Source: UBA9676 sp036522155 (GTDB taxonomy: Bacteria; Actinomycetota; Actinomycetes; Streptosporangiales; Streptosporangiaceae). Taken from it: 12,523 nucleotides of DNA. How positions within the stretch are numbered: the stretch's first letter is position 1; each line of letters opens with the position of its first letter. Under the pieces are notes generated by a model. It did no database searches. It worked only from the letters and a program-made list of their open reading frames with translations, and had not been told where the DNA came from. A program made the translations under genes and the position numbers. Location: the NCBI GenBank assembly GCA_036522155.1, contig DATDGI010000246.1, positions 1 through 12,523 on the forward strand, in the 5' to 3' direction. Below are positions 5,489-12,435 of the stretch, piece after piece.

Positions 5489-8369
5489 GCATCCGCTCCC
5501 CGTCCGGATCCACGTGCGCGAGCTGCGGCATGACCGTCGCGGCGATCAGGCGGCCGCTCGGCAGCCGCACGGTCACCTCGGTGCCGGGCTCGGCGAGCCG
5601 GGCCTCGACCTGGGCGAGGCAGATGGAGCGGCCCAGGGTGGGCGACATCCGGCTGGACGTGATCCGCCCGGCGATGTGGCCGCCCTCCACGATCAGGCTG
5701 GCCACCTCCGGCACCACCGAGCGGTCCACCGGCTGCAGCCCCACCAGCCGCGGGCCCGACCCGTCGGCGAACTGCCAGGCCAGCTCCGGCTTGCCGACGA
5801 AGTCGTCCTTGTCCAGCTTGATGGCCCACTCCAGGCCCGCGCTGAACCCGCGGGTCAGGCCGTCGGTGTCCTGGCCGACGATGAAATGGCCCTTCTCGAG
5901 CCGGAGAATGCGCTGCGCCTCCACGCCGAACGCGCCGATGCCCAGGTCGGCGCCGCGGTCCAGGAGCGTCTCCCAGACGTGCAGGCCATAGCCGGCCGGC
6001 ACGTGCAGCTCATAGCTGAGCTCGCCGGTGAACCCGATCCGCCACAGCACGCAATCATCGACCCCGGCGATCTGGCCGGTGCGCACGTTCATGTAGGGGA
6101 ACTCCTCGTTGGACAGGTCCACGCCCTGGGTGACCCGCTCGATCAGACGGCGGGCCTGCGGGCCGGCCACGTTCATGCTGGCGTAGGCGGTTGTTACCGG
6201 CGTGATATGCACCCGCCAGTCCGGGTGCTCTGTCTGCAGCCAGTTCTCCGCCCATTCCCACACCGTGGCCGCACCCGAGGAGGTAGTGCTCATGAGGTAG
6301 TGCTCGTCGGCCAGCCGGCCGGTCACCCCGTCGTCGAGCACCACTCCGTCATCGGCGCACATGACGCCATACCGGACCCGGCCGATTCCCAGCTTGGACC
6401 ACTTGTTCACGTACAGCAGGTTCAGCAGCGCGGGCACGTCGGGACCGCGCAGGTCCAGCTTGCCGATCGGGGTGACGTCGATGATGCCGACGTGCTCGCG
6501 GACGTTCCTGGCTTCTGCCGCCGGGTCCGCGTAGTGGTCGGGGCGGATCCACGCGCCGGCCACCAGCGGGACGGCGCCGTGCGCCTCGTGCCAGGGCTGC
6601 ATCGGGGAGTAACGCACCGGCTCGAAGGCCCGCCCCGCGAGCGCACCCAGGGTGACCGGCACATACGGGGGACGCCACGTGGTGGTGCCGGTCCCGGCGA
6701 TCGAGGCGCCGGTGGCGGCGGCCACCACCGCGACCGTGTTGACCGTCTCCAGCTTGCCCTGCAGGGGACCCATCGTGGCGGTGGTGAAGCGCTTGGCCAG
6801 TTCGGCACTGTCGTAGCCCTCGGCCACCGCCGCGCGCAGGTCCTTGGCGGACACGTCCTCGCTGAAATCCACGAATCCGTTCGTCCGGCCGATGAACAGC
6901 TCCGGGTGGGCTTCCACCGGAAGATCAGGCGGCATAACGGCCGCCGCGGGGCCGGTGCCGGCTCCCGGCCCGGGCGCCAGCGGGGCGGCTGCCCTCCGGG
7001 TCGGGGTGGCGGCCACCCGCGCCGCGGCGATACGCCCCGCGCGCCGCGCGGCCTCGGTGCCCACCGCGGCCGCATGCTCGGTCAGTTCCTCCAGGCTGCC
7101 GTCTCCGGCGATGCCGCCGGTCACGAGAACGTCCCCGGGCAGCCGCGAGGCGTCGGGGAAGAACCTGGCCGCGCGCGGGTTGTAGACGGGGCGGTCCCCG
7201 GACGCGTTGAGCAATGATGTCGGCGCGGTCCAGCCAACCGCGGTGACCAGCAGGTCGCAGTCGATCCTGGTGCCGTCGGCGACCTGGACCGCCCGCACGC
7301 CGGTCCGGCCGACGGCCGCGCTGACGTCACCGCCGAGGCGCGCATCTTCCACCCGGGCGACCTCGACGCCGGCTCGCTTGAGGTCGGCGATGGCCGCGTC
7401 GCCGTCGGGGTTGGCGGTCAGTACGACCGCCCGCTGTCCCGGCCTGACCGCGTGCAGGTTGATAAGCCTCCGCACCGCGGTGGAGAGCATGACCCCCGGC
7501 AGGTCGTTGCCCGCGAACACGTAGGGCCGCTCAATCAGGCCCGGGGCCACCACGAGCGTCTTGGCGCGTGTCCTGATGAGGCGCTCGGCTTCCGCGCCGC
7601 CATGGCGCCGTTCGAGGACGGCGAGCGCGTTGCCGTCGTAGCGCGCGATCACCACCGCGTCGGTCAGCACCTCCACCCCGGGCTCGGCGGCGACGCGGCC
7701 GGCCAGTTCCGCCAGCGCCGCCAGATCGGCCTCGCTGCCCCAGCGCAGGTGGCCGCCCAGGCCGTGCTCCTCCTCGACGAGCAGCACGGACGCGCCCGCC
7801 TCGGCGGCGCTGATGGCCGCCGCCATCCCCGCTGGGCCGCCGCCGGCGATGAGGACATCGGGGTGCGCATGGCGCTTCTCCGGGCGGGTGTGCGGGGTGT
7901 CCGGCGACACCGTCCCGCCGTTGACAAACCTCCGCAGCACGCTCTCGTAGGCCGGCCACGCGAAGCGCGGGCGCATGAAGGTCTTGTAGTAGAAACCGGC
8001 CGTGAGGAAGCGCCCGCCGAGCCCGTTCACCGACTTCGCGTCCAGGCGCAGCGACGGCCAGGTGTTCTGGGAGGTGACCACCATCCCGCCGGCGGCCAGC
8101 CGGTGGGCACCGCGTACGTTCGGCTCGTCGCCCACCTGGACCATGCAGCCGGGATCATGGAAGGAGGCGGTGAGCAGGCCACGGGGGCGGTGATATTTCA
8201 TGCTCCGGGAGAACACCCGCTCCCCGGCGGCGGCCAGCGCCGAGACGATCGTGTCGCCTGCGTAGCCGTGGCAGGGCCGCCCGTTCCAGGTGAACTCCAG
8301 CGGCTCGCCGCGGTCGATCACCTCGCCCAGCTGCCGCGGCAGCCGCATCGCACCGGTGGGCTCGCTCAT
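5481..8369 (-). CDS. soxA: Sarcosine oxidase / N-methylglutamate dehydrogenase alpha subunit
   Basis: This 962-residue alpha subunit matches the usual length of heterotetrameric sarcosine oxidase alpha. The N-terminal ferredoxin-like domain (about 10-110) includes FTWNGRPCHGYAGDT and SMKYHRPRGLL. A dinucleotide-binding fold begins at DVLIAGGGPAGMAAA (171-185). A short Pro/Ala-rich linker lies at about 456-480. The KRFTTATMGPLQGK motif (526-539) precedes a C-terminal GcvT-like domain (about 590-955), which in characterised relatives binds folate and receives the methylene group as 5,10-methylene-THF. The holoenzyme oxidises an N-methyl group (sarcosine, or N-methylglutamate in the MgdABCD type) with FAD and FMN. 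ATG 8369 overlaps the delta-subunit stop (ATGA) and has GGGGAG 9 bases upstream. The GlnT and GlxB-type neighbours favour the N-methylglutamate enzyme (MgdC); sequence alone does not separate the two. Confidence 0.95.
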   Translation of the reverse strand: MSEPTGAMRLPRQLGEVIDRGEPLEFTWNGRPCHGYAGDTIVSALAAAGERVFSRSMKYHRPRGLLTASFHDPGCMVQVGDEPNVRGAHRLAAGGMVVTSQNTWPSLRLDAKSVNGLGGRFLTAGFYYKTFMRPRFAWPAYESVLRRFVNGGTVSPDTPHTRPEKRHAHPDVLIAGGGPAGMAAAISAAEAGASVLLVEEEHGLGGHLRWGSEADLAALAELAGRVAAEPGVEVLTDAVVIARYDGNALAVLERRHGGAEAERLIRTRAKTLVVAPGLIERPYVFAGNDLPGVMLSTAVRRLINLHAVRPGQRAVVLTANPDGDAAIADLKRAGVEVARVEDARLGGDVSAAVGRTGVRAVQVADGTRIDCDLLVTAVGWTAPTSLLNASGDRPVYNPRAARFFPDASRLPGDVLVTGGIAGDGSLEELTEHAAAVGTEAARRAGRIAAARVAATPTRRAAAPLAPGPGAGTGPAAAVMPPDLPVEAHPELFIGRTNGFVDFSEDVSAKDLRAAVAEGYDSAELAKRFTTATMGPLQGKLETVNTVAVVAAATGASIAGTGTTTWRPPYVPVTLGALAGRAFEPVRYSPMQPWHEAHGAVPLVAGAWIRPDHYADPAAEARNVREHVGIIDVTPIGKLDLRGPDVPALLNLLYVNKWSKLGIGRVRYGVMCADDGVVLDDGVTGRLADEHYLMSTTSSGAATVWEWAENWLQTEHPDWRVHITPVTTAYASMNVAGPQARRLIERVTQGVDLSNEEFPYMNVRTGQIAGVDDCVLWRIGFTGELSYELHVPAGYGLHVWETLLDRGADLGIGAFGVEAQRILRLEKGHFIVGQDTDGLTRGFSAGLEWAIKLDKDDFVGKPELAWQFADGSGPRLVGLQPVDRSVVPEVASLIVEGGHIAGRITSSRMSPTLGRSICLAQVEARLAEPGTEVTVRLPSGRLIAATVMPQLAHVDPDGERMRV

Positions 8370-8647
8370 GGGGCCGGCTCCCCGGCCCGGGCACCGGCGG
8401 CGGCTGGGACCGGCCGGACCTCATTGGTTTCGGTGTGCCGCTCCACCCTGATGAACCTGCGGCAGCCCATCCGGTGGTACCAGGTCTCGCTGGTCCAGCC
8501 GCACGGGTTGGCCCGGAGGTAGAGGTACTCCCGCCACTGCGCCGGGGTCACCGCACCAGGGTCAGGGCGCGCGGCTACCTCACCGATGTGGGCGAACTCC
8601 GTCGCCTCACGCGGGCCGCACCAGGCGCAGGGCAGGAGAATCGTCAC
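8366..8647 (-). CDS. soxD: Sarcosine oxidase / N-methylglutamate dehydrogenase delta subunit
   Basis: This small 93-residue zinc-binding subunit has the family pattern PCAWCGPREATEF at the N-terminus, WREYLYLRANPCGWTSETWYH in the middle and GCRRF after it. Cys7, Cys10, His58 and Cys62 fit the known zinc ligand set of the delta subunit. Its role in the complex is structural. The last 25 or so residues are Ala/Pro/Glu-rich and probably flexible. The GTG start at 8647 lies 12 bases after the soxB stop, with GGAAGG 4 bases upstream. The stop overlaps the soxA ATG (ATGA), a typical coupling for subunits made in fixed ratio. It corresponds to MgdB if the complex is N-methylglutamate dehydrogenase. 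Confidence 0.95.
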   Translation of the reverse strand: MTILLPCAWCGPREATEFAHIGEVAARPDPGAVTPAQWREYLYLRANPCGWTSETWYHRMGCRRFIRVERHTETNEVRPVPAAAGARAGEPAP

Positions 8648-8659
8648 GGGACCTTCCGA

Positions 8660-9958
8660 TCAGTGGCCAACGGCGGCCGCGCCCTTCTCGCCCACCAGTG
8701 CGCCCTCACCGAACCGCTCCAGGCCGAAGGCAGCGATGATCTCGGGGGTCGCGCCGGAGGCGATGCACTTCGCCATGGCCTCCCCCGACACCGGGCCGGC
8801 CTTGAACCCGTAGGTGCCCCAGCCCACATCGACGAAGAAACCCTGGACCGGCGTCGGGCCCATGATCGGCGAGAAATCCGGGGTCATGTCGCACAGGCCC
8901 GACCATTGCCTCAGCAGCCGGACCTTGGTCAGGGCCGGCATGAGCTCGAGCACGTGCCCGGCGAGGCCTTCGATGAATTCGAGCGAGCCGCGCATCGAGT
9001 AAGACGTGAAGGGGTCCACGCTGGCGCCGAACACGAGCTCGCCCCGGTCGGTCTGGCTGATGTACACGTGCAGCGTCCCGGACACGATGACCGTCGCGAG
9101 AAACGGCTTCACCGGCTCGGTGACAGCGGCCTGCAAGGGATAGGTCATGACCGGCATGGTGACCCCGGCCATGTCGGAGATCAGCGTGGACCACCCGGCG
9201 GTGGCGTTGAGCACGACCGGAGTGGCGATGTCGCCGTTGCTCGTCGCGACCCCGCGTACCCGGCCGCCCGCCACCTCGATGCCGGTGACCTCGGTGTTCT
9301 GGTGAATGTGCACACCGCGTGCGGAGGCGCCCCGGGCGTACCCCCAGACCACGGCATCGTGACGGATGATGCCGCCGGGCGGGTGCCAGAGCGCGCCGAG
9401 GATCGGGTACCTGGCGGCCGTGCTGACATCAAGGAAGGGGGCCAGCCGCTTGATCTCGGCGGGCCCGATCACCTCCGAGTCCACGCCCTCTACCTTGTTC
9501 ACCTCGGCCCGCCACCGCATCGTCCGCAGCGAGGCGTCGCTGTGGGCCAGCGTGAGGTGGCCCCGCTGGGAGAACATCACGTTGTAGTCGAGGTCGGTGG
9601 CGAGCCGCTGGTACAGCTTCACCGACCGGTCGTAGAACCTGACTCCCTCCGGCGTGAGGTAGTTCGACCGCAGGATCGCGGTGTTGCGCCCCGACCCGCC
9701 GCTCCCCAGGTAGCCCTTCTCCAGCACTGCCACGTCGGTGATCCCGTGGTTGGCGGCCAGGTAGTACGCGGCCGCGAGCCCGTGCACGCCGCCGCCCACG
9801 ATCACCACGTCGTAGCTGCTCTTCATGGGTTGCGGCCGCCAGGCCGGGGGCCACGGCCGGTTTGTCAGGCCGCGACTGACCAGCCCCGCGGCTGAGTACC
9901 TGGCCGGGTAGGTGGAGCGGCCTGGGCTGCGCAGGCGCCCGTTCGTGCCCACACGCAC
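8660..9958 (-). CDS. soxB: Sarcosine oxidase / N-methylglutamate dehydrogenase beta subunit
   Basis: This is the FAD-dependent catalytic subunit of the DAO family: SYDVVIVGGGVHGLAAAYYL (48-67) is the FAD-binding motif, followed by GSGGSGRNTAILRSNYL (85-101). His200 in GIIRHDAVVW sits where heterotetrameric sarcosine oxidases carry the histidine covalently bound to FMN. It should oxidise the N-methyl group of sarcosine or N-methylglutamate. I place the start at GTG 9958, not at the internal ATG 9826. The residues before that ATG (ARYSAAGLVSRGL, then PPAWRPQP) resemble the conserved SoxB N-terminus, and GGGAGG lies 9 bases before the GTG, while the ATG has no clear ribosome site. This gives 432 residues, slightly longer than usual. 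GTG 9952 is also possible. Equivalent to MgdA in the N-methylglutamate pathway. Confidence 0.95.
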   Translation of the reverse strand: MRVGTNGRLRSPGRSTYPARYSAAGLVSRGLTNRPWPPAWRPQPMKSSYDVVIVGGGVHGLAAAYYLAANHGITDVAVLEKGYLGSGGSGRNTAILRSNYLTPEGVRFYDRSVKLYQRLATDLDYNVMFSQRGHLTLAHSDASLRTMRWRAEVNKVEGVDSEVIGPAEIKRLAPFLDVSTAARYPILGALWHPPGGIIRHDAVVWGYARGASARGVHIHQNTEVTGIEVAGGRVRGVATSNGDIATPVVLNATAGWSTLISDMAGVTMPVMTYPLQAAVTEPVKPFLATVIVSGTLHVYISQTDRGELVFGASVDPFTSYSMRGSLEFIEGLAGHVLELMPALTKVRLLRQWSGLCDMTPDFSPIMGPTPVQGFFVDVGWGTYGFKAGPVSGEAMAKCIASGATPEIIAAFGLERFGEGALVGEKGAAAVGH

Positions 9959-9967
9959 GCGTCATCG

Positions 9968-9973
9968 CCTCCC
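9968..9973 (-). promoter_or_regulatory. Ribosome binding site that decides the soxB start
   Basis: GGGAGG on the minus strand, 9 bases upstream of GTG 9958. It supports the longer SoxB with the conserved N-terminal segment over the internal ATG at 9826. Confidence 0.6.
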
Positions 9974-9981
9974 GCGGACCA

Positions 9982-9993
9982 CTGTGGCCACAG
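9982..9993. promoter_or_regulatory. 12-bp perfect palindrome in the soxB leader (possible operator)
   Basis: CTGTGGCCACAG is a perfect inverted repeat with no spacer, located between the candidate soxB promoter and the ribosome site. Such a position would suit a repressor site. No second copy was seen in the window, so the function is only a suggestion. A 12-bp palindrome can occur by chance in DNA this rich in GC. Confidence 0.3.
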
Positions 9994-10007
9994 CCTGCCC
10001 GGCGGAT

Positions 10008-10037
10008 AGATTACCGCAAGTGATGAAACCGTGTCCA
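10008..10037 (-). promoter_or_regulatory. Candidate sigma70-type promoter for the soxBDAG-fhs operon
   Basis: On the minus strand TGGACA (10037-10032, one mismatch to TTGACA) is followed after 18 bases by TAATCT (10013-10008). It lies in the 102-base gap between the regulator and soxB, and it would give a leader of about 40 bases. If real, the sox genes have their own promoter in addition to read-through from the regulator gene. Confidence 0.4.
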
Positions 10038-10060
10038 CTACAGATAAACTCACGCGCCAC

Positions 10061-10717
10061 TCAGCCAGTCGGCTCGATCGACTTGACGGACAGGAACTGG
10101 ATGGGCAGCTCGATGAGCGTGCGCGGGCCATGCGGGACCTCCCCGACGAACTGCATCGCGTCCCCGGGTTCGAGCAGGTACAGCGAGTTCCCGTAGAGGT
10201 ACTCAATCCGCCCGGCGATCATGTAGATCAGCTCCGTTCCCGGGTGCTGATACAGCGGGAACTCGTCAGCCCGGTCGGTCAGCGTGACCAGCAGGGTCTC
10301 CAGCGAGTTGTGCGGCGCGCGCAGCGTCCCAAGCAGCTGGTAGCGGTGGCCGGGGCCGGACCCCTTGTGCTCGATGTCCAGGCCGCGACCGGCCTTGACG
10401 TAGAGCACGTCCTGCTCCTCGTTCAGGCCGCGGAAGAAGGCGGTAACCGGCACCCTCAGCGCCCCCGACAGCCGGGCCAGGGTGGAAAGACTGGGCGAGG
10501 CCTGGGCATTCTCGATCTTGGAAAGCATTCCCTTGGACAGGCTGGTCAGCTCGGCGAGCTGGCCCACGGTCAGCCCCAGCTGCAGCCGGAACTCGCGCAC
10601 CCGCTCGGCGATGACGGCGCCGAGCGCCTCTTCGAGCGCACCCGGCGATCCCTCGGCGGGATTCCTGTCCTGGTCACCTTCGTCATCCGCTGCGGCGAGA
10701 CCGACTAGCTGCGACAT
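10061..10717 (-). CDS. XRE-family helix-turn-helix regulator with C-terminal cupin domain
   Basis: This 218-residue regulator has a Cro/C1-type DNA-binding domain at about 36-94 (LGLTVGQLAELTSLSKGMLS, then IENAQASPSLSTLARL) and a cupin_2 domain at about 137-212 (YQHPGTELIYMIAGRIEYLY, then LLEPGDAMQF and VPHGPR). Proteins of this plan bind small ligands in the cupin barrel and repress or activate adjacent catabolic genes. An acidic tail (DDEGDQD) precedes the HTH. The ATG at 10717 has GGGAGGAG about 10 bases upstream. Its place between the sox operon and divergent glnT makes it the obvious local regulator. The ligand may be a pathway amine or an N-methyl amino acid, but this is inference. It may bind the 10886-10904 palindrome. 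Confidence 0.95.
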   Translation of the reverse strand: MSQLVGLAAADDEGDQDRNPAEGSPGALEEALGAVIAERVREFRLQLGLTVGQLAELTSLSKGMLSKIENAQASPSLSTLARLSGALRVPVTAFFRGLNEEQDVLYVKAGRGLDIEHKGSGPGHRYQLLGTLRAPHNSLETLLVTLTDRADEFPLYQHPGTELIYMIAGRIEYLYGNSLYLLEPGDAMQFVGEVPHGPRTLIELPIQFLSVKSIEPTG

Positions 10718-10735
10718 CGCTGGTCGTCTCCTCCC

Positions 10736-10759
10736 CCGGCGGCCGTCATGCGCCGCCGG
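10736..10759 (-). promoter_or_regulatory. GC-rich hairpin touching the regulator's ribosome site
   Basis: Arms CCGGCGGC (10736-10743) and GCCGCCGG (10752-10759) are perfectly complementary across an 8-base loop. In the regulator's mRNA the second arm overlaps the first two bases of the GGGGGAGGAG ribosome site. This might dampen translation. GC-rich DNA makes such repeats common by chance. Confidence 0.3.
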
Positions 10760-10884
10760 TCACTCGATCGGCTGCCGCCCGGATACGGCACCGGTGGCCT
10801 GCGCCGCGACGGCGCCTCCACCGTAGCCGGTTAATTACATTAGCCAGCCTTTGCGCCTATAGGGAAACCGCCACCGGCAACCGC

Positions 10885-10913
10885 TTGTATCGTGTCATGA
10901 TACAGGGTTTACT
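10885..10913 (+). promoter_or_regulatory. Candidate glnT promoter
   Basis: TTGTAT (10885-10890), 17 bases, then TTTACT (10908-10913). TACTGT at 10910-10915 is an alternative -10 of the TANNNT type seen in actinobacteria. The leader to the GTG start would be about 85-90 bases. A palindrome fills the spacer, suggesting control by a repressor. Confidence 0.4.
10886..10904. promoter_or_regulatory. 19-bp near-perfect palindrome, candidate operator
   Basis: TGTATCGTGTCATGATACA: eight of nine base pairs match around a central T, with six-base outer arms TGTATC/GATACA. It lies between the candidate -35 and -10 of glnT, where a bound dimer would block RNA polymerase. It is one of the few AT-rich stretches here. 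The binding protein is probably the adjacent XRE-cupin regulator, but GntR- or TetR-type proteins from elsewhere are equally compatible. Confidence 0.55.
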
Positions 10914-10995
10914 GTCCGTGAATTGCGAACGCTGCTCCGGCTGCCGATCAAGCTACCCCAGGTCCGGCGGCCGGAAGCCTGGCCAGACGGGCGTT

Positions 10996-11001
10996 AGGAG
11001 G
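10996..11001 (+). promoter_or_regulatory. Ribosome binding site of glnT
   Basis: AGGAGG, 4 bases before GTG 11006 (extending as AGGAGGGG). It is a near-ideal Shine-Dalgarno match and fixes the GTG start. Confidence 0.75.
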
Positions 11002-11005
11002 GGCT

Positions 11006-12403
11006 GTGTCCACTGACCTCGAACGGTTCCTTGCCACCGATGGCCGCGCCGAAGCCGTAGCCCGTGTCCGGTCGGAGATCGATGCCAGGGGAATCACGTA
11101 CGTCTACTACCAGTTCGCCTCGGTCACCGGCCGGATCATGGGCAAGGGGGTGCCCGCGGATCACTGGGAGCGGATCGCCGAGCGCGGTTTCCAGCTGGTC
11201 TATGGTTCCACCGCCAACCTCTTCACCGACCGGCATGGCAACTACATCGGGTACGGGCCAGAGGCGTGGGAGCTGGTCGGGCTGCCCGACGTGGAGACGT
11301 TCTGCCAGCTGCCGTGGGACCCGAGGACCGCGCGGGTGTTCTGCACCTTGTTCCGCAACCGGGAGGAGGAGACCGACCCGGGGGGTTACCTGACCTCGGA
11401 CTGCCGCGGCAACCTCCGGCGCATCCACGAGGCCTTCGAGCGCGACACCGGGCTGCATCTGCGGGTCGGGACCGAGCCGGAGATGATGTGGCTCAAGGTC
11501 AACCCGGACGGCACACCTTCGGTGGAAGGCAAAACCAAGCCGTACTGCTACCACATCGACCAGTTCGCCGAGCTCCAGCCGCTCATCCACAAGTGCATGG
11601 AGTACGGGAAGGCGATGGGCCTGGACATGATCCAGGGTGACCACGAGGACGCTCCAGGCCAGCTCGAGCTCAACTGGATGTTCGACCGGGCCGAGCTCAC
11701 CGCCGACCGGCTCACGACCTACCGCCAGATCTGCAGGCAGGTGGGCCGGGAACTCGGCGCCTTCCCGTGCTTCATGCCCAAGCCGTTCATGGGGGTGTCG
11801 GCGAACGGCTGCCACCACAACATCTCGCTCTGGCAGGGCGACGAGAACATGTTCATGCCCGATGGCGACAATCCCCGGATCCCCAGCAAGCTCGGGCTGA
11901 TGGCCATCGGCGGGATCCTGGCGCACCTCGACGCGCTGACCTGCATCACCGCGCCCACCGTGAACTCCTACCGGCGCTTTTGGGACACCGGCTTCTGGGC
12001 GCCGCTGTTCGCCGACTGGGGCTACCAGAACCGGACCACCGCGCTGCGGGTCAGCGCCCCGGGACGGTTCGAGTACCGGTCGGTCGACTCCGCCGTCAAC
12101 CCGTACCTGTCCTTCGCCGCGATCATCAAGGCGATAGACGACGGCATCAAGCGCAGCCTGGACCCCGGACCGCCCGAGGACCGCAACATCTACGAGGCCA
12201 TCGCGGGCGGCAAGCAGGTCAAGCGGGTGCCGATGACGCTGGGCGAGGCCATCACGGCGCTCGAGAAGGACACGGTGGTACGGGACGCCATGCCGGGCGA
12301 CATGTACCGGGTGTTCCACCATTACAAGCAGGACGAGTGGGAGCGCTTCTGCGCGACGGTCTCCGACTGGGATGTCGCAGAGTACCTGGACATCCTGCCG
12401 TAG
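11006..12403 (+). CDS. glnT: Glutamine-synthetase-family ligase, GlnT / gamma-glutamylmethylamide synthetase type
   Basis: This 465-residue ATP-dependent glutamate-amine ligase has GS metal-site motifs: GTEPEMMW (Glu157, Glu159), HEDAPGQLELNW (Glu214, Glu221) and MPKPFMGVSANGCHHNISLW (His270). TAPTVNSYRR and RVSAPGRFEYRSVDSAVNPY are the substrate and nucleotide motifs. In ordinary GS the loop after NSYKR reads GYEAP, and its Glu serves ammonia binding and deprotonation; here it reads GFWAP with Trp331. This, with the GRFE...AVNPYL block, is as I recall it from GlnT/GmaS enzymes. Next to a GlxB-type subunit and SoxBDAG, the most likely product is gamma-glutamylmethylamide from glutamate and methylamine (GmaS). 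A GS-like role with ammonia or another amine is not excluded. The start GTG is set by AGGAGG. It is divergent from the regulator and probably leads an operon. Confidence 0.88.
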   Translation: MSTDLERFLATDGRAEAVARVRSEIDARGITYVYYQFASVTGRIMGKGVPADHWERIAERGFQLVYGSTANLFTDRHGNYIGYGPEAWELVGLPDVETFCQLPWDPRTARVFCTLFRNREEETDPGGYLTSDCRGNLRRIHEAFERDTGLHLRVGTEPEMMWLKVNPDGTPSVEGKTKPYCYHIDQFAELQPLIHKCMEYGKAMGLDMIQGDHEDAPGQLELNWMFDRAELTADRLTTYRQICRQVGRELGAFPCFMPKPFMGVSANGCHHNISLWQGDENMFMPDGDNPRIPSKLGLMAIGGILAHLDALTCITAPTVNSYRRFWDTGFWAPLFADWGYQNRTTALRVSAPGRFEYRSVDSAVNPYLSFAAIIKAIDDGIKRSLDPGPPEDRNIYEAIAGGKQVKRVPMTLGEAITALEKDTVVRDAMPGDMYRVFHHYKQDEWERFCATVSDWDVAEYLDILP

Positions 12404-12435
12404 CGCCGGCCGTGGCGGACTAAGGGGTTAGCAAC

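Larger units (their letters stand above)
10718..11005. promoter_or_regulatory. Divergent regulatory region between the regulator and glnT
   Basis: A 288-base gap without a credible gene. The middle (about 10830-10865) is AT-rich for this DNA (TTAATTACATTAG) and may hold the minus-strand promoter for the regulator, though no well-spaced -35/-10 pair was found there. The right half holds the candidate glnT promoter and a palindrome. The left part holds GC-rich inverted repeats (10736-10759, and GCGCCG-CGA-CGGCGC at 10801-10815). Confidence 0.75.

Noticed and set aside
3914..5533. A 539-codon plus-strand frame opposite fhs and soxG
   Set aside because: Composition is shadow-like (Arg/Gly/His/Asp runs), there is no motif, and it is antisense to a highly conserved Fhs.
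4926..7217. A 763-codon open frame on the plus strand opposite soxA and soxG
   Set aside because: It is rich in Arg, Gly, Pro, Ala and His with no domain motif and lies antisense to clearly conserved SoxA/SoxG. It is a GC-driven shadow frame.
9824..9826. ATG at 9826 as the SoxB start
   Set aside because: It would remove the conserved RYSA...PPAWR segment and has no clear ribosome site, whereas GTG 9958 has GGGAGG at 9-base spacing.
7452..9895. Long plus-strand frames (7452-8522 and 8435-9895) opposite soxA, soxD and soxB
   Set aside because: Both are antisense to conserved subunits and have no ribosome site or family motif.
10801..10815. GCGCCG-CGA-CGGCGC as a terminator hairpin
   Set aside because: The stem is only 6 bp, there is no U-tract, and it lies in a divergent promoter region where no gene ends.
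10994..12322. A 442-codon minus-strand frame opposite glnT
   Set aside because: The plus strand encodes a clear GS-family enzyme with an ideal ribosome site. The antisense frame has Val/Arg/His-rich shadow composition.
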